This document shows, one piece after another, positions 1 through 8,351 of a stretch of 50,196 bases of DNA; position 1 is the stretch's first letter, and each line of letters begins with the position of its first letter. The stretch lies in NCBI GenBank assembly GCA_029820045.1, contig JALGVE010000026.1:1-50196 (forward strand). The letters run 5' to 3'. Made by a program: the position numbers and the translations under genes. The DNA is from Candidatus Zipacnadia bacterium (GTDB lineage: Bacteria > Armatimonadota > Zipacnadia > Zipacnadales > UBA5352). The notes beneath the pieces were generated by a model. The model saw nothing but the letters and a program-made list of their open reading frames with translations, was not told the origin of the DNA and made no database searches.

Positions 1-73
1 AAGGCTACGGGGGACAAACAGGTCCCCGCCCTACAGCGCAGCCCCAGGCTCCCCCGCAAAAACGATGCTCTTG
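1..73. mobile_element. End of a MITE-like element (copy E0), cut by the window edge
   Basis: These bases are the reverse complement of the left end of the element at 49691, matching with about five substitutions and no indels over 73 bases. The terminal repeat is at 58-73 and reads AAAAACGATGCTCTTG, a variant of the family right end AAAACCGATGCTCCTG. The rest of the element lies outside the window, so a target duplication cannot be tested; the candidate right copy would be 74-82. No coding content is visible. Family membership is seen directly; mobility is inferred from better copies elsewhere in the window. Confidence 0.7.
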
Positions 74-94
74 GTCCCGACCTCGTTTCTGCCG

Positions 95-937
95 TCAATC
101 AAACACCTCCGCCAGCGCCCTCAGGTAATCCGTGTCCCAGGCGAACTTCTCTTCGAGCGAATCGAACTGCGCGAAGTCCTCACAGGTTAAGTAGCCATCG
201 TAACCGACGGCCTTCAACTCCTGCGCGATCAGCGGCCAGTCCAGGACGCCCTCATCAATCCTGACGTTGCCGCCGGGCAGCCGCTCGTTCACGCCCGCCT
301 CACCCTTGTCCGTCATGCGGTTCTTCACGTGCACCGCCTTGATGCGGCTGCCCAACATCCGCACCTGTACCCACGGGCGCTCAAAGCCCTCACTGACCGC
401 GTTGCCCGGATCGAACACGATCCCCAGGCTGTCCCGCTCCAACCCGCGCATCAGGTCCAAGCACTGCCCTGCCGAGGCCGTCAGCCTCCCGCCATGCTGC
501 TCAACAGTCACGATCAGGCTCATCTCGTCAGCCATGTCGCCAACGCGCTGCCACTGCTCCCGAAACGCAGCCCGCGTCGCCTCGTAGCCCTTCTCCCTGT
601 CAATGTCCGGGCCCGACACGCGGACGAACTTCGCCCCAAGCGCCTGCGCCGTGTGCATCGAACGCTCAAGGCGCGCAAGCTGCTCCTGCGCGCTCTCGGG
701 CTCGATCAGCCCGATCTCCCAGTAGGTCGTCAGCCCCGATATGTGGATGCCCGCCTCCTCAACCCGCTTGGAGATCTTCTCGGCCTCATCGTCGGCGAGG
801 TCCGGCGTAATGTGGGCGCCGTCCTCGTGCTGGCGGATGTCCACAGCGTCGAAGCCCGCGCCCGCGGCCAGGTCAATTGCTTGTTCCAGCGGAACCTCAT
901 GCGCCAACAGCGTGTAAAGGGATATCTGAAGTGCCAT
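95..937 (-). CDS. Sugar phosphate isomerase/epimerase-like TIM-barrel protein
   Basis: This 280-residue protein has the AP-endonuclease-2/xylose-isomerase-like TIM-barrel pattern. An opening beta strand (ISLYTLL) is followed by AGFDAVDIR near residue 28. Acidic and His metal-ligand candidates occur in VTVEQHGG near 143-150, IVFDPGNA near 173, VHVKN near 205 and YLTCEDF near 250. Members isomerise or epimerise sugars or inositol derivatives in the cytoplasm; the substrate cannot be read from sequence. The start is supported by an AAGGAGG ribosome-binding site 8 bases upstream. It is a lone minus-strand gene, divergent from the next one. There is no signal peptide. Confidence 0.8.
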   Translation of the reverse strand: MALQISLYTLLAHEVPLEQAIDLAAGAGFDAVDIRQHEDGAHITPDLADDEAEKISKRVEEAGIHISGLTTYWEIGLIEPESAQEQLARLERSMHTAQALGAKFVRVSGPDIDREKGYEATRAAFREQWQRVGDMADEMSLIVTVEQHGGRLTASAGQCLDLMRGLERDSLGIVFDPGNAVSEGFERPWVQVRMLGSRIKAVHVKNRMTDKGEAGVNERLPGGNVRIDEGVLDWPLIAQELKAVGYDGYLTCEDFAQFDSLEEKFAWDTDYLRALAEVFD

Positions 938-1255
938 CGGTGTGCCTCCTTCGTTGAGGTGTGACTGTCGGGTGCTTCGCCGGGCTAGTCTCTTCGACCT
1001 TCCCGCGAGGCGAGCCGCCGCATTTGCGTGTGTGTAGGGATCGTCGGTGCGGGCAAAGGGCAGGCTGTCTGCGCGCCTGATCGGCCTGACGGTTCCACTG
1101 TAAGCCCAATCGTAGGTCAGAGCTCCTGCTCCGACCTACAAACAGCAGGGGAATGGGACTGCCACGGCGCAAACCGTTGGTGAGGAGGGCACCTCCCTTT
1201 CGCCCAGAAGCCGATATCACCACGGTTCCGGATGCTGACAGCGCTTTCGCCGAAA
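938..1255. other. Intergenic region without a gene
   Basis: This is part of the 527-base gap between the divergent isomerase-like and activase genes. Apart from the ribosome-binding site of the minus-strand gene and the palindrome at 1112-1139, I see no coding potential or recognisable RNA. Overlapping open frames on the minus strand have no family resemblance and no ribosome-binding site. The promoter of the plus-strand gene follows at 1256. Confidence 0.5.
1112..1139. repeat. Dispersed palindrome (GTAGGTC type)
   Basis: This is a 12-base stem with one mismatch around the loop TCCT. The arms start GTAGGTCAGAGC and end GCTCCGACCTAC. The same outer motif (GTAGGTC/GACCTAC) bounds the palindromes at 36989-37066, 39429-39580 and 28219-28344, so it belongs to a dispersed family rather than being a gene-specific terminator. 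There is no T-tract on either side. Confidence 0.6.
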
Positions 1256-1284
1256 TTGCGGGCGCGTGCGTTTAATGGTATACT
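1256..1284 (+). promoter_or_regulatory. Sigma-70-type promoter of the activase gene
   Basis: TTGCGG (1256-1261) and TATACT (1279-1284) are separated by exactly 17 bases. The -10 box is preceded by TGG, an extended -10. Transcription would begin near 1291, giving a leader of about 174 bases before the ATG at 1465. The leader contains a perfect 10-base-stem hairpin (1321-1330 with 1344-1353, 13-base loop). No other strong promoter is visible in this gap. Confidence 0.6.
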
Positions 1285-1320
1285 TACGCGTATGTTATGT
1301 ATGCCGGAACCTCGCACGGC

Positions 1321-1353
1321 TGCCTGCGGGAGAAGCAGTCCAACCCGCAGGCA
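1321..1353 (+). other. Leader hairpin upstream of the activase gene
   Basis: TGCCTGCGGG (1321-1330) pairs perfectly with CCCGCAGGCA (1344-1353) around a 13-base loop in the 5' leader of the activase mRNA. No T-run follows, so it is not a classical terminator. I do not recognise a known riboswitch class. A role in attenuation or mRNA stability is speculative. Confidence 0.4.
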
Positions 1354-1464
1354 AGCAAGACTCCGCTAAAACGAACCCCACAACACGCAGTCTCGCCATG
1401 CGCGGACACCCTTGAGCGCGCCAGGCTACGTTGGCTCTGAGTGGGTAAAGAGGTAAGTTTATCC

Positions 1465-4400
1465 ATGTCTGATAGCAAGCACTACCTGGGAATTGATGTC
1501 GGGTCCGTTAGCGTCAACTTCGTCGTGATGGACGAGCAGGGGGAGGTGCTCGAGGACAAGTACATCCGCCATCACGGGCGGCCGATTCAGACCGCCGGTC
1601 GCGCCCTGCGCGAAGCCGTCGAGAGGCTGGGCGAAGAGAACGTCATCGGCGTAGCGGCAACCGGCAATGCCGGCCGGCTGGTAGCCGAGATCATTAACGC
1701 CGAGTTTGTCAACGAGGTCGTGGCCCAAGCCACAGCCACGGGCACCTTCCATCCGCAGGCGCGCACCATCATCGAGATCGGCGGCGAGGACTCTAAGCTC
1801 ATCTTCCTGCGCCCACCGGCGGGCGAGGGCAAGGGGGGCGAGGTGGCTGACTTCGCTATGAACGCCATGTGCGCGGCGGGCACCGGCTCCTTCCTCGACC
1901 AGCAGGCAGTGCGCATGAACCTGTCCATCGAGGAGTTCGGCCACATGGCGCTGGAGAGCGAGACCCCGCCGCGCGTGGCGGGCCGCTGCTCGGTCTTCGC
2001 CAAGAGCGACATGATCCACCTCCAGCAGATGGCTACGCCTGTGAAGGACATCGTGGCGGGTCTCTGTTATGCGCTGGTGCGCAACTTTAAGAGCACGGTC
2101 GGCTCTGCCCGCGAGCTGGAACCGGTGGTATCCTTTCAGGGCGGGGTCGCGGCCAACCCGGCCATCGTGCGCGCCATCCGGGACGTGTACACACTCCACG
2201 ACGAGCAGCTCATTATCCCCGAGCACTTCGCCTCCATGGGCGCCATCGGCGCGGTGCTGCGAGCGATGGAGGACGGCTTCTCTCAGCCGGACCTGGCCCG
2301 TATTGCCGAGCTCGAGGGACACGTCAGCGCTGAGGTCCGCAAGCCACGTCTTGCGCCGCTAAAGTTGGAGAAGAGCGTCATCCATGAGTCCGAGATATAC
2401 CACCCCCAGGTCGCGCCCGGCGAGAAAGTCCCCGCGTATCTGGGCGTGGACGTCGGCTCCATCTCGACCAACCTCGTGGTCATGGACGAAGAGGGCCGGG
2501 TGCTGCATAAGGAGTACCTGATGACCGCCAGCCGCCCGCTCGAGGCGGTGGGCAAGGCCTTGCGGCTCACGGGGGAGGCGGTGGGCGACATCGTTGACGT
2601 GCGCAAGGTCTGCACGACCGGCTCAGGTCGGTATCTCACCGGCGACTTCATCGGGGCGGACGTGGTCAAGAACGAGATAACCGCCCAAGCCCGCGGCGCT
2701 ATCCACCTCGATCCAACCGTGGACACTATCTTCGAGATCGGCGGCCAGGACTCGAAATACATCAGCCTGGACAACGGTGTGGTCGTGGACTTCACCATGA
2801 ACAAGGTCTGTGCCGCCGGCACCGGCTCCTTCCTGGAGGAGCAGGCCGAGAAGCTGGGCATCTCCATCGAGGAGGAGTTCGCGGACCTGGCGCTGTCGGC
2901 GAAGGAGCCTCCTGACCTGGGCGAGCGCTGCACGGTCTTCATGGAGTCCGAGCTGCTCAAGCACCAGCAGGCCGGCGTGGAGACGCCGGACCTGGTGGCG
3001 GGTCTCGCCTACTCCATCGTCTACAACTACCTCAACCGCGTGGTAGAGAACCGCCGCGTGGGGGACAATATCTTCTTCCAGGGCGGCACGGCCTTCAACA
3101 AGGCCACCGTGGCGGCCTTCGAGATGGTCACCGGCAAGCGCATCACGGTGCCCCCGCACAACGAGAACACTGGCGCTATCGGCTGCGCGCTCATCGCACG
3201 CGAGCACGACGACGGTGAGGGCAGCAACTTCCGGGGCTTCAACCTGAGCGACATCAGTTACACTATCGAGACCTTCGAGTGCCAGGACTGCCCCAACCAC
3301 TGCGAGATTAACAAGGTGTCCATCGAGGGGCAGGAGCCCCTCTATTACGGCAGCCGCTGCGGCAAGTACGACGTGCGCCGCAAGCAGGAGGACTTCTCGC
3401 ACATCCCCGACCTGTTCCGCGAGCGCCAGCACATACTCGACACGGCTTACGAGCCAGCCGAGGAGCTGCCCGAGGACGCCCCGCGCGTCGGCCTCCCTCG
3501 CGCGCTGCTCTACTTCGAGCTTTACCCCTTCTGGAAGGCGTTCCTCAACGAGCTGGGCGCGCGCGTGGTCTTGTCCTCGCCGACCAACAAGCAGATTGTC
3601 CACGAGGGCGCCGAGCGTTCGGTGGCAGAGACCTGCTTCCCGCAGAAGGTCAATCTCGGCCACGTGCTCGACTTGCTGGAGAACAAGGAGATTGACTACC
3701 TCTTCCTGCCCAGTGTCATCAACCTGTCCTGCCCGGACGAGCGCATGACCGACAGCTTCGTCTGCCCTTACATCCAGAGCGTGCCCTATCACCTGAAGAG
3801 CGCGATCAACTTCGAGGACTATGACGTTGAGGTGCTGGAGCCTAAGATCTGGCTCGCTGAGGGCGAGAAGCACCGGGTGGACGCGCTGGCCGGGGTCGGC
3901 AAGAGGCTTGGCAAGAGCCGCCGCCAAGTCCGGCGCGCCCTACGCGTGGCCCAGGAAGCCCAGGACGAGTTCGAGCGCCGCATTGAGGAACGCGGGCGCG
4001 AGGTTCTCGAGAGCCTGCCCCCGGACCAGCGCGCTGTCGTCATCGTCAGCCGTTCCTACAACGGTTGCGATCCGGGCGCCAACCTTCAGATGCCGGAGAA
4101 GCTGCGCAAGATGGGCGTGCTCGCCATCCCCATGGATTTCCTGCCACTTGACGAGATCAGACTACCCACCGACTGGTTCAACATGTACTGGCGTTACGGC
4201 CAGAGGATCATGAGCGCGGGTGAGATCATTGCGCAGGACGACCGGCTGTTCGCGCTCTACCTGACCAACTTCGGTTGCGGGCCGGACTCGTTCATCATAC
4301 ACTTCTTCCGCGAGCGGATGGGTGCCAAGCCGGCGCTGATCATCGAGGTGGATGAACACTCCGCGGACGCCGGCATGATCACGCGCTGCGAGGCTTTCCT

Positions 4401-5700
4401 CGACTCGCTGGAGAGCACGCGGGGCCGCGCCTTCGCACCCGGTCGCTATCTACGGCCGCTTGGCATAGACGGGGATAGCCAGCGTATCATGCTCATCCCG
4501 AATATGAGTGACCATGCGTACGCGTTGGCCGCCGCCTTCGAGGCCTCCGGCATGCCCGCCGAGGTCCTGCCCGAGCCGGATCAGGAGACCCTTCTGTGGG
4601 GACGCCGCTACACCAGCGGCAAAGAGTGCTTCCCTGCCATCGTCACCACCGGCGACATGGTGAAGTTCACCAAGCGCCCCGAGTGGGACCCCGACAAGTA
4701 CGCCTTCTTCATGGGCGGCTCCGGCGGGCCCTGCCGCTTCGGCCAGTACAACACCCTTCAGCGCATGGTCCTGGACGACATCGGCTACGAGGACGTGCCT
4801 ATCTACGCCCCGCACCAGGGGGCGCAGTTCTTTGATGACCTCGGAATCGTGGGCCGCGATTTCCTGCGCAGGGGCTGGCGTGGCATGGTCGCGGTGGACC
4901 TGCTCTTCAAGGCATTGCTCGAAACCCGGCCCTACGAAGTCGAGCCAGGGGCCGCGGAAGCGGCCTACCAGGAGAGCTTGGACGAACTAATAGATACCAT
5001 CCGCTCCCGCGGCAACATCGTCGCCTCGCTGCAGGCGGCCCGCGTGCGCTTTGACAAGGTGGCGGTGGACCGGTCAGAGCCGAAGCCTGTCGTCGGCTTG
5101 GCCGGGGAGTTCTACATCCGCGCCAACCGCTTCAGCAACCAGGACCTGATCAGCAAGATAGAGGACTTGGGCGGTGAGGTGTGGATGTCGCCGGTCTTCG
5201 AGTGGTTCCTCTACCGCAACTTCCGCCGCGCGATGCGCGCCGGGCTGCAGTCCGACTACAAGCTGGTGGTCAAGAACGCCATCGAGGACTGGGTCATGAC
5301 CCGCGACGAACATGCCCTTACGAAGCCCTTCGAGGGCTACCTGCGCAACACGTACGAGCCGCCCACCCACGATGTGCTGAGGATGGCCGCGCCCTACGTG
5401 GACTCCAGCTTCGAGGGCGAGGCGATCATGACGGTGGGCAAGGCGGTGGACTTCATCGAGAAAGGTCTGCACGGCATCGTGGCGGTGATGCCCTTCACCT
5501 GCATGCCGGGGACGATCTCGTACGCCATCCTCAAGCGAACGCGTACCGACTACGGGGACTTCCCCTTCCTGAACATGGTCTACGACGGCGATGAGCAGGC
5601 AACGGATCAGACGCGGCTTGAAGCCTTCATGCACCAGGCCGCCGCGTTCATGAGGGAAAAGGGGGCGGTCGCGACAGAACCGGCCAGGGCGGGGCACTGA
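1465..5700 (+). CDS. Large 2-hydroxyacyl-CoA dehydratase activase-like ATPase (duplicated BadF/HgdC domains + DUF2229/HgdB-like)
   Basis: This 1411-residue protein contains two ASKHA ATPase domains. Each begins with a phosphate motif (GIDVGS near residue 9; GVDVGS near 326). Each keeps the two iron-sulfur-ligand Cys of activases: C136 and C175 in the first domain, C449 and C489 in the second. A cysteine cluster C606/C609/C613 precedes a DUF2229-like region and a C-terminal HgdB-like region. Small HgdC homologues use ATP to inject a high-energy electron into 2-hydroxyacyl-CoA dehydratases; the giant fused form is widespread in anaerobes but its substrate is generally unknown. No separate dehydratase subunit lies nearby. 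The ATG at 1465 is chosen over an upstream GTG at 1441 because GAGGT lies 10 bases ahead and the phosphate motif starts just after. It stands alone with its own promoter. Confidence 0.85.
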   Translation: MSDSKHYLGIDVGSVSVNFVVMDEQGEVLEDKYIRHHGRPIQTAGRALREAVERLGEENVIGVAATGNAGRLVAEIINAEFVNEVVAQATATGTFHPQARTIIEIGGEDSKLIFLRPPAGEGKGGEVADFAMNAMCAAGTGSFLDQQAVRMNLSIEEFGHMALESETPPRVAGRCSVFAKSDMIHLQQMATPVKDIVAGLCYALVRNFKSTVGSARELEPVVSFQGGVAANPAIVRAIRDVYTLHDEQLIIPEHFASMGAIGAVLRAMEDGFSQPDLARIAELEGHVSAEVRKPRLAPLKLEKSVIHESEIYHPQVAPGEKVPAYLGVDVGSISTNLVVMDEEGRVLHKEYLMTASRPLEAVGKALRLTGEAVGDIVDVRKVCTTGSGRYLTGDFIGADVVKNEITAQARGAIHLDPTVDTIFEIGGQDSKYISLDNGVVVDFTMNKVCAAGTGSFLEEQAEKLGISIEEEFADLALSAKEPPDLGERCTVFMESELLKHQQAGVETPDLVAGLAYSIVYNYLNRVVENRRVGDNIFFQGGTAFNKATVAAFEMVTGKRITVPPHNENTGAIGCALIAREHDDGEGSNFRGFNLSDISYTIETFECQDCPNHCEINKVSIEGQEPLYYGSRCGKYDVRRKQEDFSHIPDLFRERQHILDTAYEPAEELPEDAPRVGLPRALLYFELYPFWKAFLNELGARVVLSSPTNKQIVHEGAERSVAETCFPQKVNLGHVLDLLENKEIDYLFLPSVINLSCPDERMTDSFVCPYIQSVPYHLKSAINFEDYDVEVLEPKIWLAEGEKHRVDALAGVGKRLGKSRRQVRRALRVAQEAQDEFERRIEERGREVLESLPPDQRAVVIVSRSYNGCDPGANLQMPEKLRKMGVLAIPMDFLPLDEIRLPTDWFNMYWRYGQRIMSAGEIIAQDDRLFALYLTNFGCGPDSFIIHFFRERMGAKPALIIEVDEHSADAGMITRCEAFLDSLESTRGRAFAPGRYLRPLGIDGDSQRIMLIPNMSDHAYALAAAFEASGMPAEVLPEPDQETLLWGRRYTSGKECFPAIVTTGDMVKFTKRPEWDPDKYAFFMGGSGGPCRFGQYNTLQRMVLDDIGYEDVPIYAPHQGAQFFDDLGIVGRDFLRRGWRGMVAVDLLFKALLETRPYEVEPGAAEAAYQESLDELIDTIRSRGNIVASLQAARVRFDKVAVDRSEPKPVVGLAGEFYIRANRFSNQDLISKIEDLGGEVWMSPVFEWFLYRNFRRAMRAGLQSDYKLVVKNAIEDWVMTRDEHALTKPFEGYLRNTYEPPTHDVLRMAAPYVDSSFEGEAIMTVGKAVDFIEKGLHGIVAVMPFTCMPGTISYAILKRTRTDYGDFPFLNMVYDGDEQATDQTRLEAFMHQAAAFMREKGAVATEPARAGH

Positions 5701-5748
5701 GGCTCAGGGGACGACCTTCGCAGGGCAGGCCACCCGTGCCGGGTACCG

Positions 5749-6102
5749 TCACGTCTCCCGCCAGCCGAGCGTCTCTTCAAGCTGGCGCGTTCGTTCCTCC
5801 CGGCCCTCGCGGATGAGTTCAGCGCCGTACCCAGCGGGGAACGCTCTGCCCCGGCGCTTAAGAATCTGCTCCCGCAGTTCATCACAGCGCTCCAGGGCAT
5901 CCTGCCCGCGTTCGAGGTTCGTGCGGGCCCGTGGACTCAGCCACGCGTCCAACTCCGCCTTCAGTATGCGCCACTGGCCGTTGGGTAGCTTCGCACCGGG
6001 TATGCGTCCCTCGCGCAGCCAACGATAGAGCGTCCCGACGCTGACTTGCAGGTATTCAGCCGCCTGCTTGGCCGTCATGACAGGCGGTTGCTTGCTTGAC
6101 AT
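5749..6102 (-). CDS. Excisionase/MerR-like helix-turn-helix DNA-binding protein
   Basis: This 117-residue protein has an N-terminal HTH of the excisionase/BldC type: TAKQAAEYLQVSVGTLYRWL at residues 10-29, followed by the wing GRIPGAKLPNGQWRI and an ELDAWL helix. The C-terminal half is charged and helical. Proteins of this size are usually small transcriptional regulators, and no integrase or prophage is nearby. It starts two bases after the stop of the tRNA nucleotidyltransferase C-terminal frame at 6105, so the two are probably cotranscribed. The target is unknown. Confidence 0.8.
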   Translation of the reverse strand: MSSKQPPVMTAKQAAEYLQVSVGTLYRWLREGRIPGAKLPNGQWRILKAELDAWLSPRARTNLERGQDALERCDELREQILKRRGRAFPAGYGAELIREGREERTRQLEETLGWRET

Positions 6103-6104
6103 TG

Positions 6105-6599
6105 CTATCCACTCCTCGGCAGGCGTTCCTCGCGCTCCAGCACCCTCCGCGCTAGCGCCAGCGCCTCCTCGCGCGTCGAGACCTCGCCCTCGGCCTGCGC
6201 CTCGGCGATGTCGTCCAGCAACTCCCCTACGATGGGCCCCGGCTCGAGGCCAAGCGCCCGCATCAGGTCCCTCCCGTTGACCAGCCTCGGCATGTGCCGC
6301 TGTTCACGCTGCCAGCTCAGATAGCGCGTCAGCATGTCGTCAAGCATCTCCACCACGCGCCGACGATGCTCGAAGTCGCTGCCGGGCCCGCGGCAGGCGG
6401 CGCGGTCGGCCGCGGCCAACAGCATGAGGCCGACGCCGTAAGGTTCGGCTTTCCGCATGAGCCTGCGGATTGCGGTGAGGGTGATGGCCTCCTGCGGCGG
6501 CTTGCCCTCGGTGTCCTCCGCCCGGAGGCCGGCGTTGACCGCAGATGTAGCCTGGTCATCGTCGCGACGGCCTTTGTCACCTCGCCCGGCAGCGCCCAC
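6105..6599 (-). CDS. tRNA nucleotidyltransferase family protein, C-terminal fragment (frameshifted)
   Basis: This frame carries the C-terminal helical part of the enzyme whose N-terminal part is at 6329-7621. Authentic sequence begins near 6530 (AGLRAEDTEGKPPQEAITL) and runs to the stop at 6105. The first 20 or so residues are out-of-frame noise. The join with the upstream frame (MTRLHLR at its end) needs one extra base in the GGCC context near 6527-6532. No independent ribosome-binding site is visible, so it is not a separate gene. The frameshift may be real or a sequencing or assembly error. Confidence 0.65.
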   Translation of the reverse strand: MGAAGRGDKGRRDDDQATSAVNAGLRAEDTEGKPPQEAITLTAIRRLMRKAEPYGVGLMLLAAADRAACRGPGSDFEHRRRVVEMLDDMLTRYLSWQREQRHMPRLVNGRDLMRALGLEPGPIVGELLDDIAEAQAEGEVSTREEALALARRVLEREERLPRSG

Positions 6600-7621
6600 T
6601 GTCGCGCCATCCGCGACCAGATGCGCACACCCTCCTGCGCATGGCCAATGAAGCGGATACGACCGTCCTCCTCCACGCTCCGGCAGGCCGGCTTGCCCAG
6701 GTCATGCAGCAAGGCAGCCAGCCGCACCGCTGCGCGTCGGTGGTCATCGGCAAGATAGACGCGCAGCGCAGCCGCGGCGCCCGGGTAGATCCTCTCCGCC
6801 GCATTAATGGCCCGCTCGACCTCGTGCAGCGCGAGCAGGCTGTGCCCAAGCACATCGAGGTGGTGGTAGCCGCCCTGAGTGACACCGCGCATGGCGGCCA
6901 GCGGCGGAATGAACAGCTCCAGCACACCGACCTCCTCGGCCCTTTGAATCGCGTCCGCCGCATGAGGCGCTGCGAAGAGCTTGAGCATCTCCTGCCCAAC
7001 CCGCTCGCCGGCGACCTCTTTGATGCGCGGGCCGCACTCCCGCACCCACTCAGCCGTCTCCTCCTCCAGCGCGAAGCCAAGCTCCGCCGTCAGCCGAAAA
7101 GCCCGCAGAGTCCTGAGGGGGTCGTCCTCCAAGCAGGTCCGCGCAGACGCGCGTACCACTCGGCGCGTGAGGTCCGCCACGCCGCCGGTCGGGTCAACCA
7201 CGCTGTCGGCGCCTCGTATGTCCCAGGCGATGGCGTTGATGGTGAAGTCCCGCGCCCGCAGGTCATCCTCGATCGTGGGCGCTCGCAGTTCTGCGAAGTC
7301 AAGGAAGCCGGCCGGCGCGCCAGGCTCAACGATGACGCGGGCCGTCGGCATCTCCTCGTGCATCATCACCAGCCGGTAGCCCCGCTGGTCCGCGTAGGCC
7401 CAGGCCAGCTCGACCGCATCATGCCCAGCCAGGTCCCAGTCCCCAACCTCGCGGCCGAGGGCGACGTCCCGCACGGCTCCGCCAACCAGGTAGAGCGCCT
7501 GCCCCCACGAGCGCGCGAGCCCCGACAGCTCTCGGCGTGCCGCCTGTCTCAGCCAAGCGCTCTCAACCTTCGCGGCAAGCCTGGTCTTCATTGAGATGGA
7601 CTCATCACCCAGGTTGGTCAT
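6329..7621 (-). CDS. tRNA nucleotidyltransferase/poly(A) polymerase family with HD domain, N-terminal fragment (frameshifted)
   Basis: This is a class II nucleotidyltransferase. It has LVGGAVRD near residue 44, the metal-binding DWD in GDWDLAG near 60, EDDLRARDFTINAIA near 117-131, and EDDPLRTLRAFRLTAELGF near 165. An HD-type motif (LLHDLGKP) follows near 300. Residues after RLHLR (about 370) are out of frame; the true C-terminus is in the frame at 6105-6599. The loop between the catalytic DxD strand and EDDL is short compared with the second enzyme at 13701-14972, a feature known from CC-adding enzymes. The start may instead be the ATG at 7591. The upstream rluB-type gene overlaps by 17 bases. 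Confidence 0.75.
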   Translation of the reverse strand: MTNLGDESISMKTRLAAKVESAWLRQAARRELSGLARSWGQALYLVGGAVRDVALGREVGDWDLAGHDAVELAWAYADQRGYRLVMMHEEMPTARVIVEPGAPAGFLDFAELRAPTIEDDLRARDFTINAIAWDIRGADSVVDPTGGVADLTRRVVRASARTCLEDDPLRTLRAFRLTAELGFALEEETAEWVRECGPRIKEVAGERVGQEMLKLFAAPHAADAIQRAEEVGVLELFIPPLAAMRGVTQGGYHHLDVLGHSLLALHEVERAINAAERIYPGAAAALRVYLADDHRRAAVRLAALLHDLGKPACRSVEEDGRIRFIGHAQEGVRIWSRMARQWALPGEVTKAVATMTRLHLRSTPASGRRTPRASRRRRPSPSPQSAGSCGKPNLTASASCCWPRPTAPPAAGPAATSSIVGAWWRCLTTC

Positions 7622-8351
7622 GGTCCTCGGGGGGGAGCATCACGGCCTGGCGCAGCGCCGCTATCTGAGCGCGCCTCAGAGGGACAACCTCACCCAGCGA
7701 CAGCTCGCCGAGGCGCAGCGGCCCCATCGCCACCCGCCGCAGCCGTCGCACCGGGTACCCTATCGCCGCACACATCCTGCGCACCTGACGGTTGCGCCCC
7801 TCATGCAGCACGATCCTCAGCCGGCTCTCACCCTCGCCCGTGTGCAGCAGTTGGGCCTCAGCCGGCTGCGCGCGCCCGCCCTCGAGGCGCACACCGGAGC
7901 GCAGCTTCCTGAGCGCGGACTCGCTCGGCGTTCCCTCGACGTCAGCGACGTACTCGCGAGGCACATGGTAGCTCGGGTGCGTCAGGCGCTGAGTAAGCTC
8001 GCCATCGTCGGTGAAAAGCAGCAGACCGCTGGTGTCCTCGTCCAGCCGCCCCACGGGGTACACTCGCCGTCGCAGCTTCGCCGGCAGCAGTTCCATCACC
8101 GTCGGTCGGCCGTGCGGATCGCTACGCGTTGTCACATAGCCAGGGGGCTTGTTGAGGAGGAGGTACACATGGTCCGTCGGCAGGCTGATGGGCCTACCAT
8201 CAACGCGGATGTCGTCATCGGGCTTCGCACGCGCGCCTAGCTTCGTGACGACTTCGCCGTTGACACTGACACGGCCCTCACGAATGAACTGCTCACATTT
8301 GCGCCGACTGCCTACCCCGGCGCGCGCCATGAGCTTCTGAAGTCGCTGCAT
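7605..8351 (-). CDS. rluB: Pseudouridine synthase, RsuA/RluB family
   Basis: This 248-residue cytoplasmic RNA-modifying enzyme has an N-terminal S4 RNA-binding domain (RLQKLMARAGVGSRRKCEQF at residues 3-22). The catalytic motif is VGRLDEDTSGLLLFT near 100, with the Asp of GRLDEDT as nucleophile. RLRIVLHEGRNRQVRRMC lies near 177. It isomerises uridine in ribosomal RNA; RluB (23S) is the likeliest type but RsuA/RluE specificity cannot be excluded. The S4 start fits the ATG at 8351, so the gene overlaps the end of the carboxypeptidase gene by 59 bases and is probably translationally coupled to it. Confidence 0.88.
   Translation of the reverse strand: MQRLQKLMARAGVGSRRKCEQFIREGRVSVNGEVVTKLGARAKPDDDIRVDGRPISLPTDHVYLLLNKPPGYVTTRSDPHGRPTVMELLPAKLRRRVYPVGRLDEDTSGLLLFTDDGELTQRLTHPSYHVPREYVADVEGTPSESALRKLRSGVRLEGGRAQPAEAQLLHTGEGESRLRIVLHEGRNRQVRRMCAAIGYPVRRLRRVAMGPLRLGELSLGEVVPLRRAQIAALRQAVMLPPEDHDQPG

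Noticed and set aside
2623-3927. 434-residue open frame on the minus strand inside the activase gene
   Set aside because: It lies wholly antisense to the activase, whose cysteines and ATPase motifs are intact; no ribosome-binding site and no recognisable domain.
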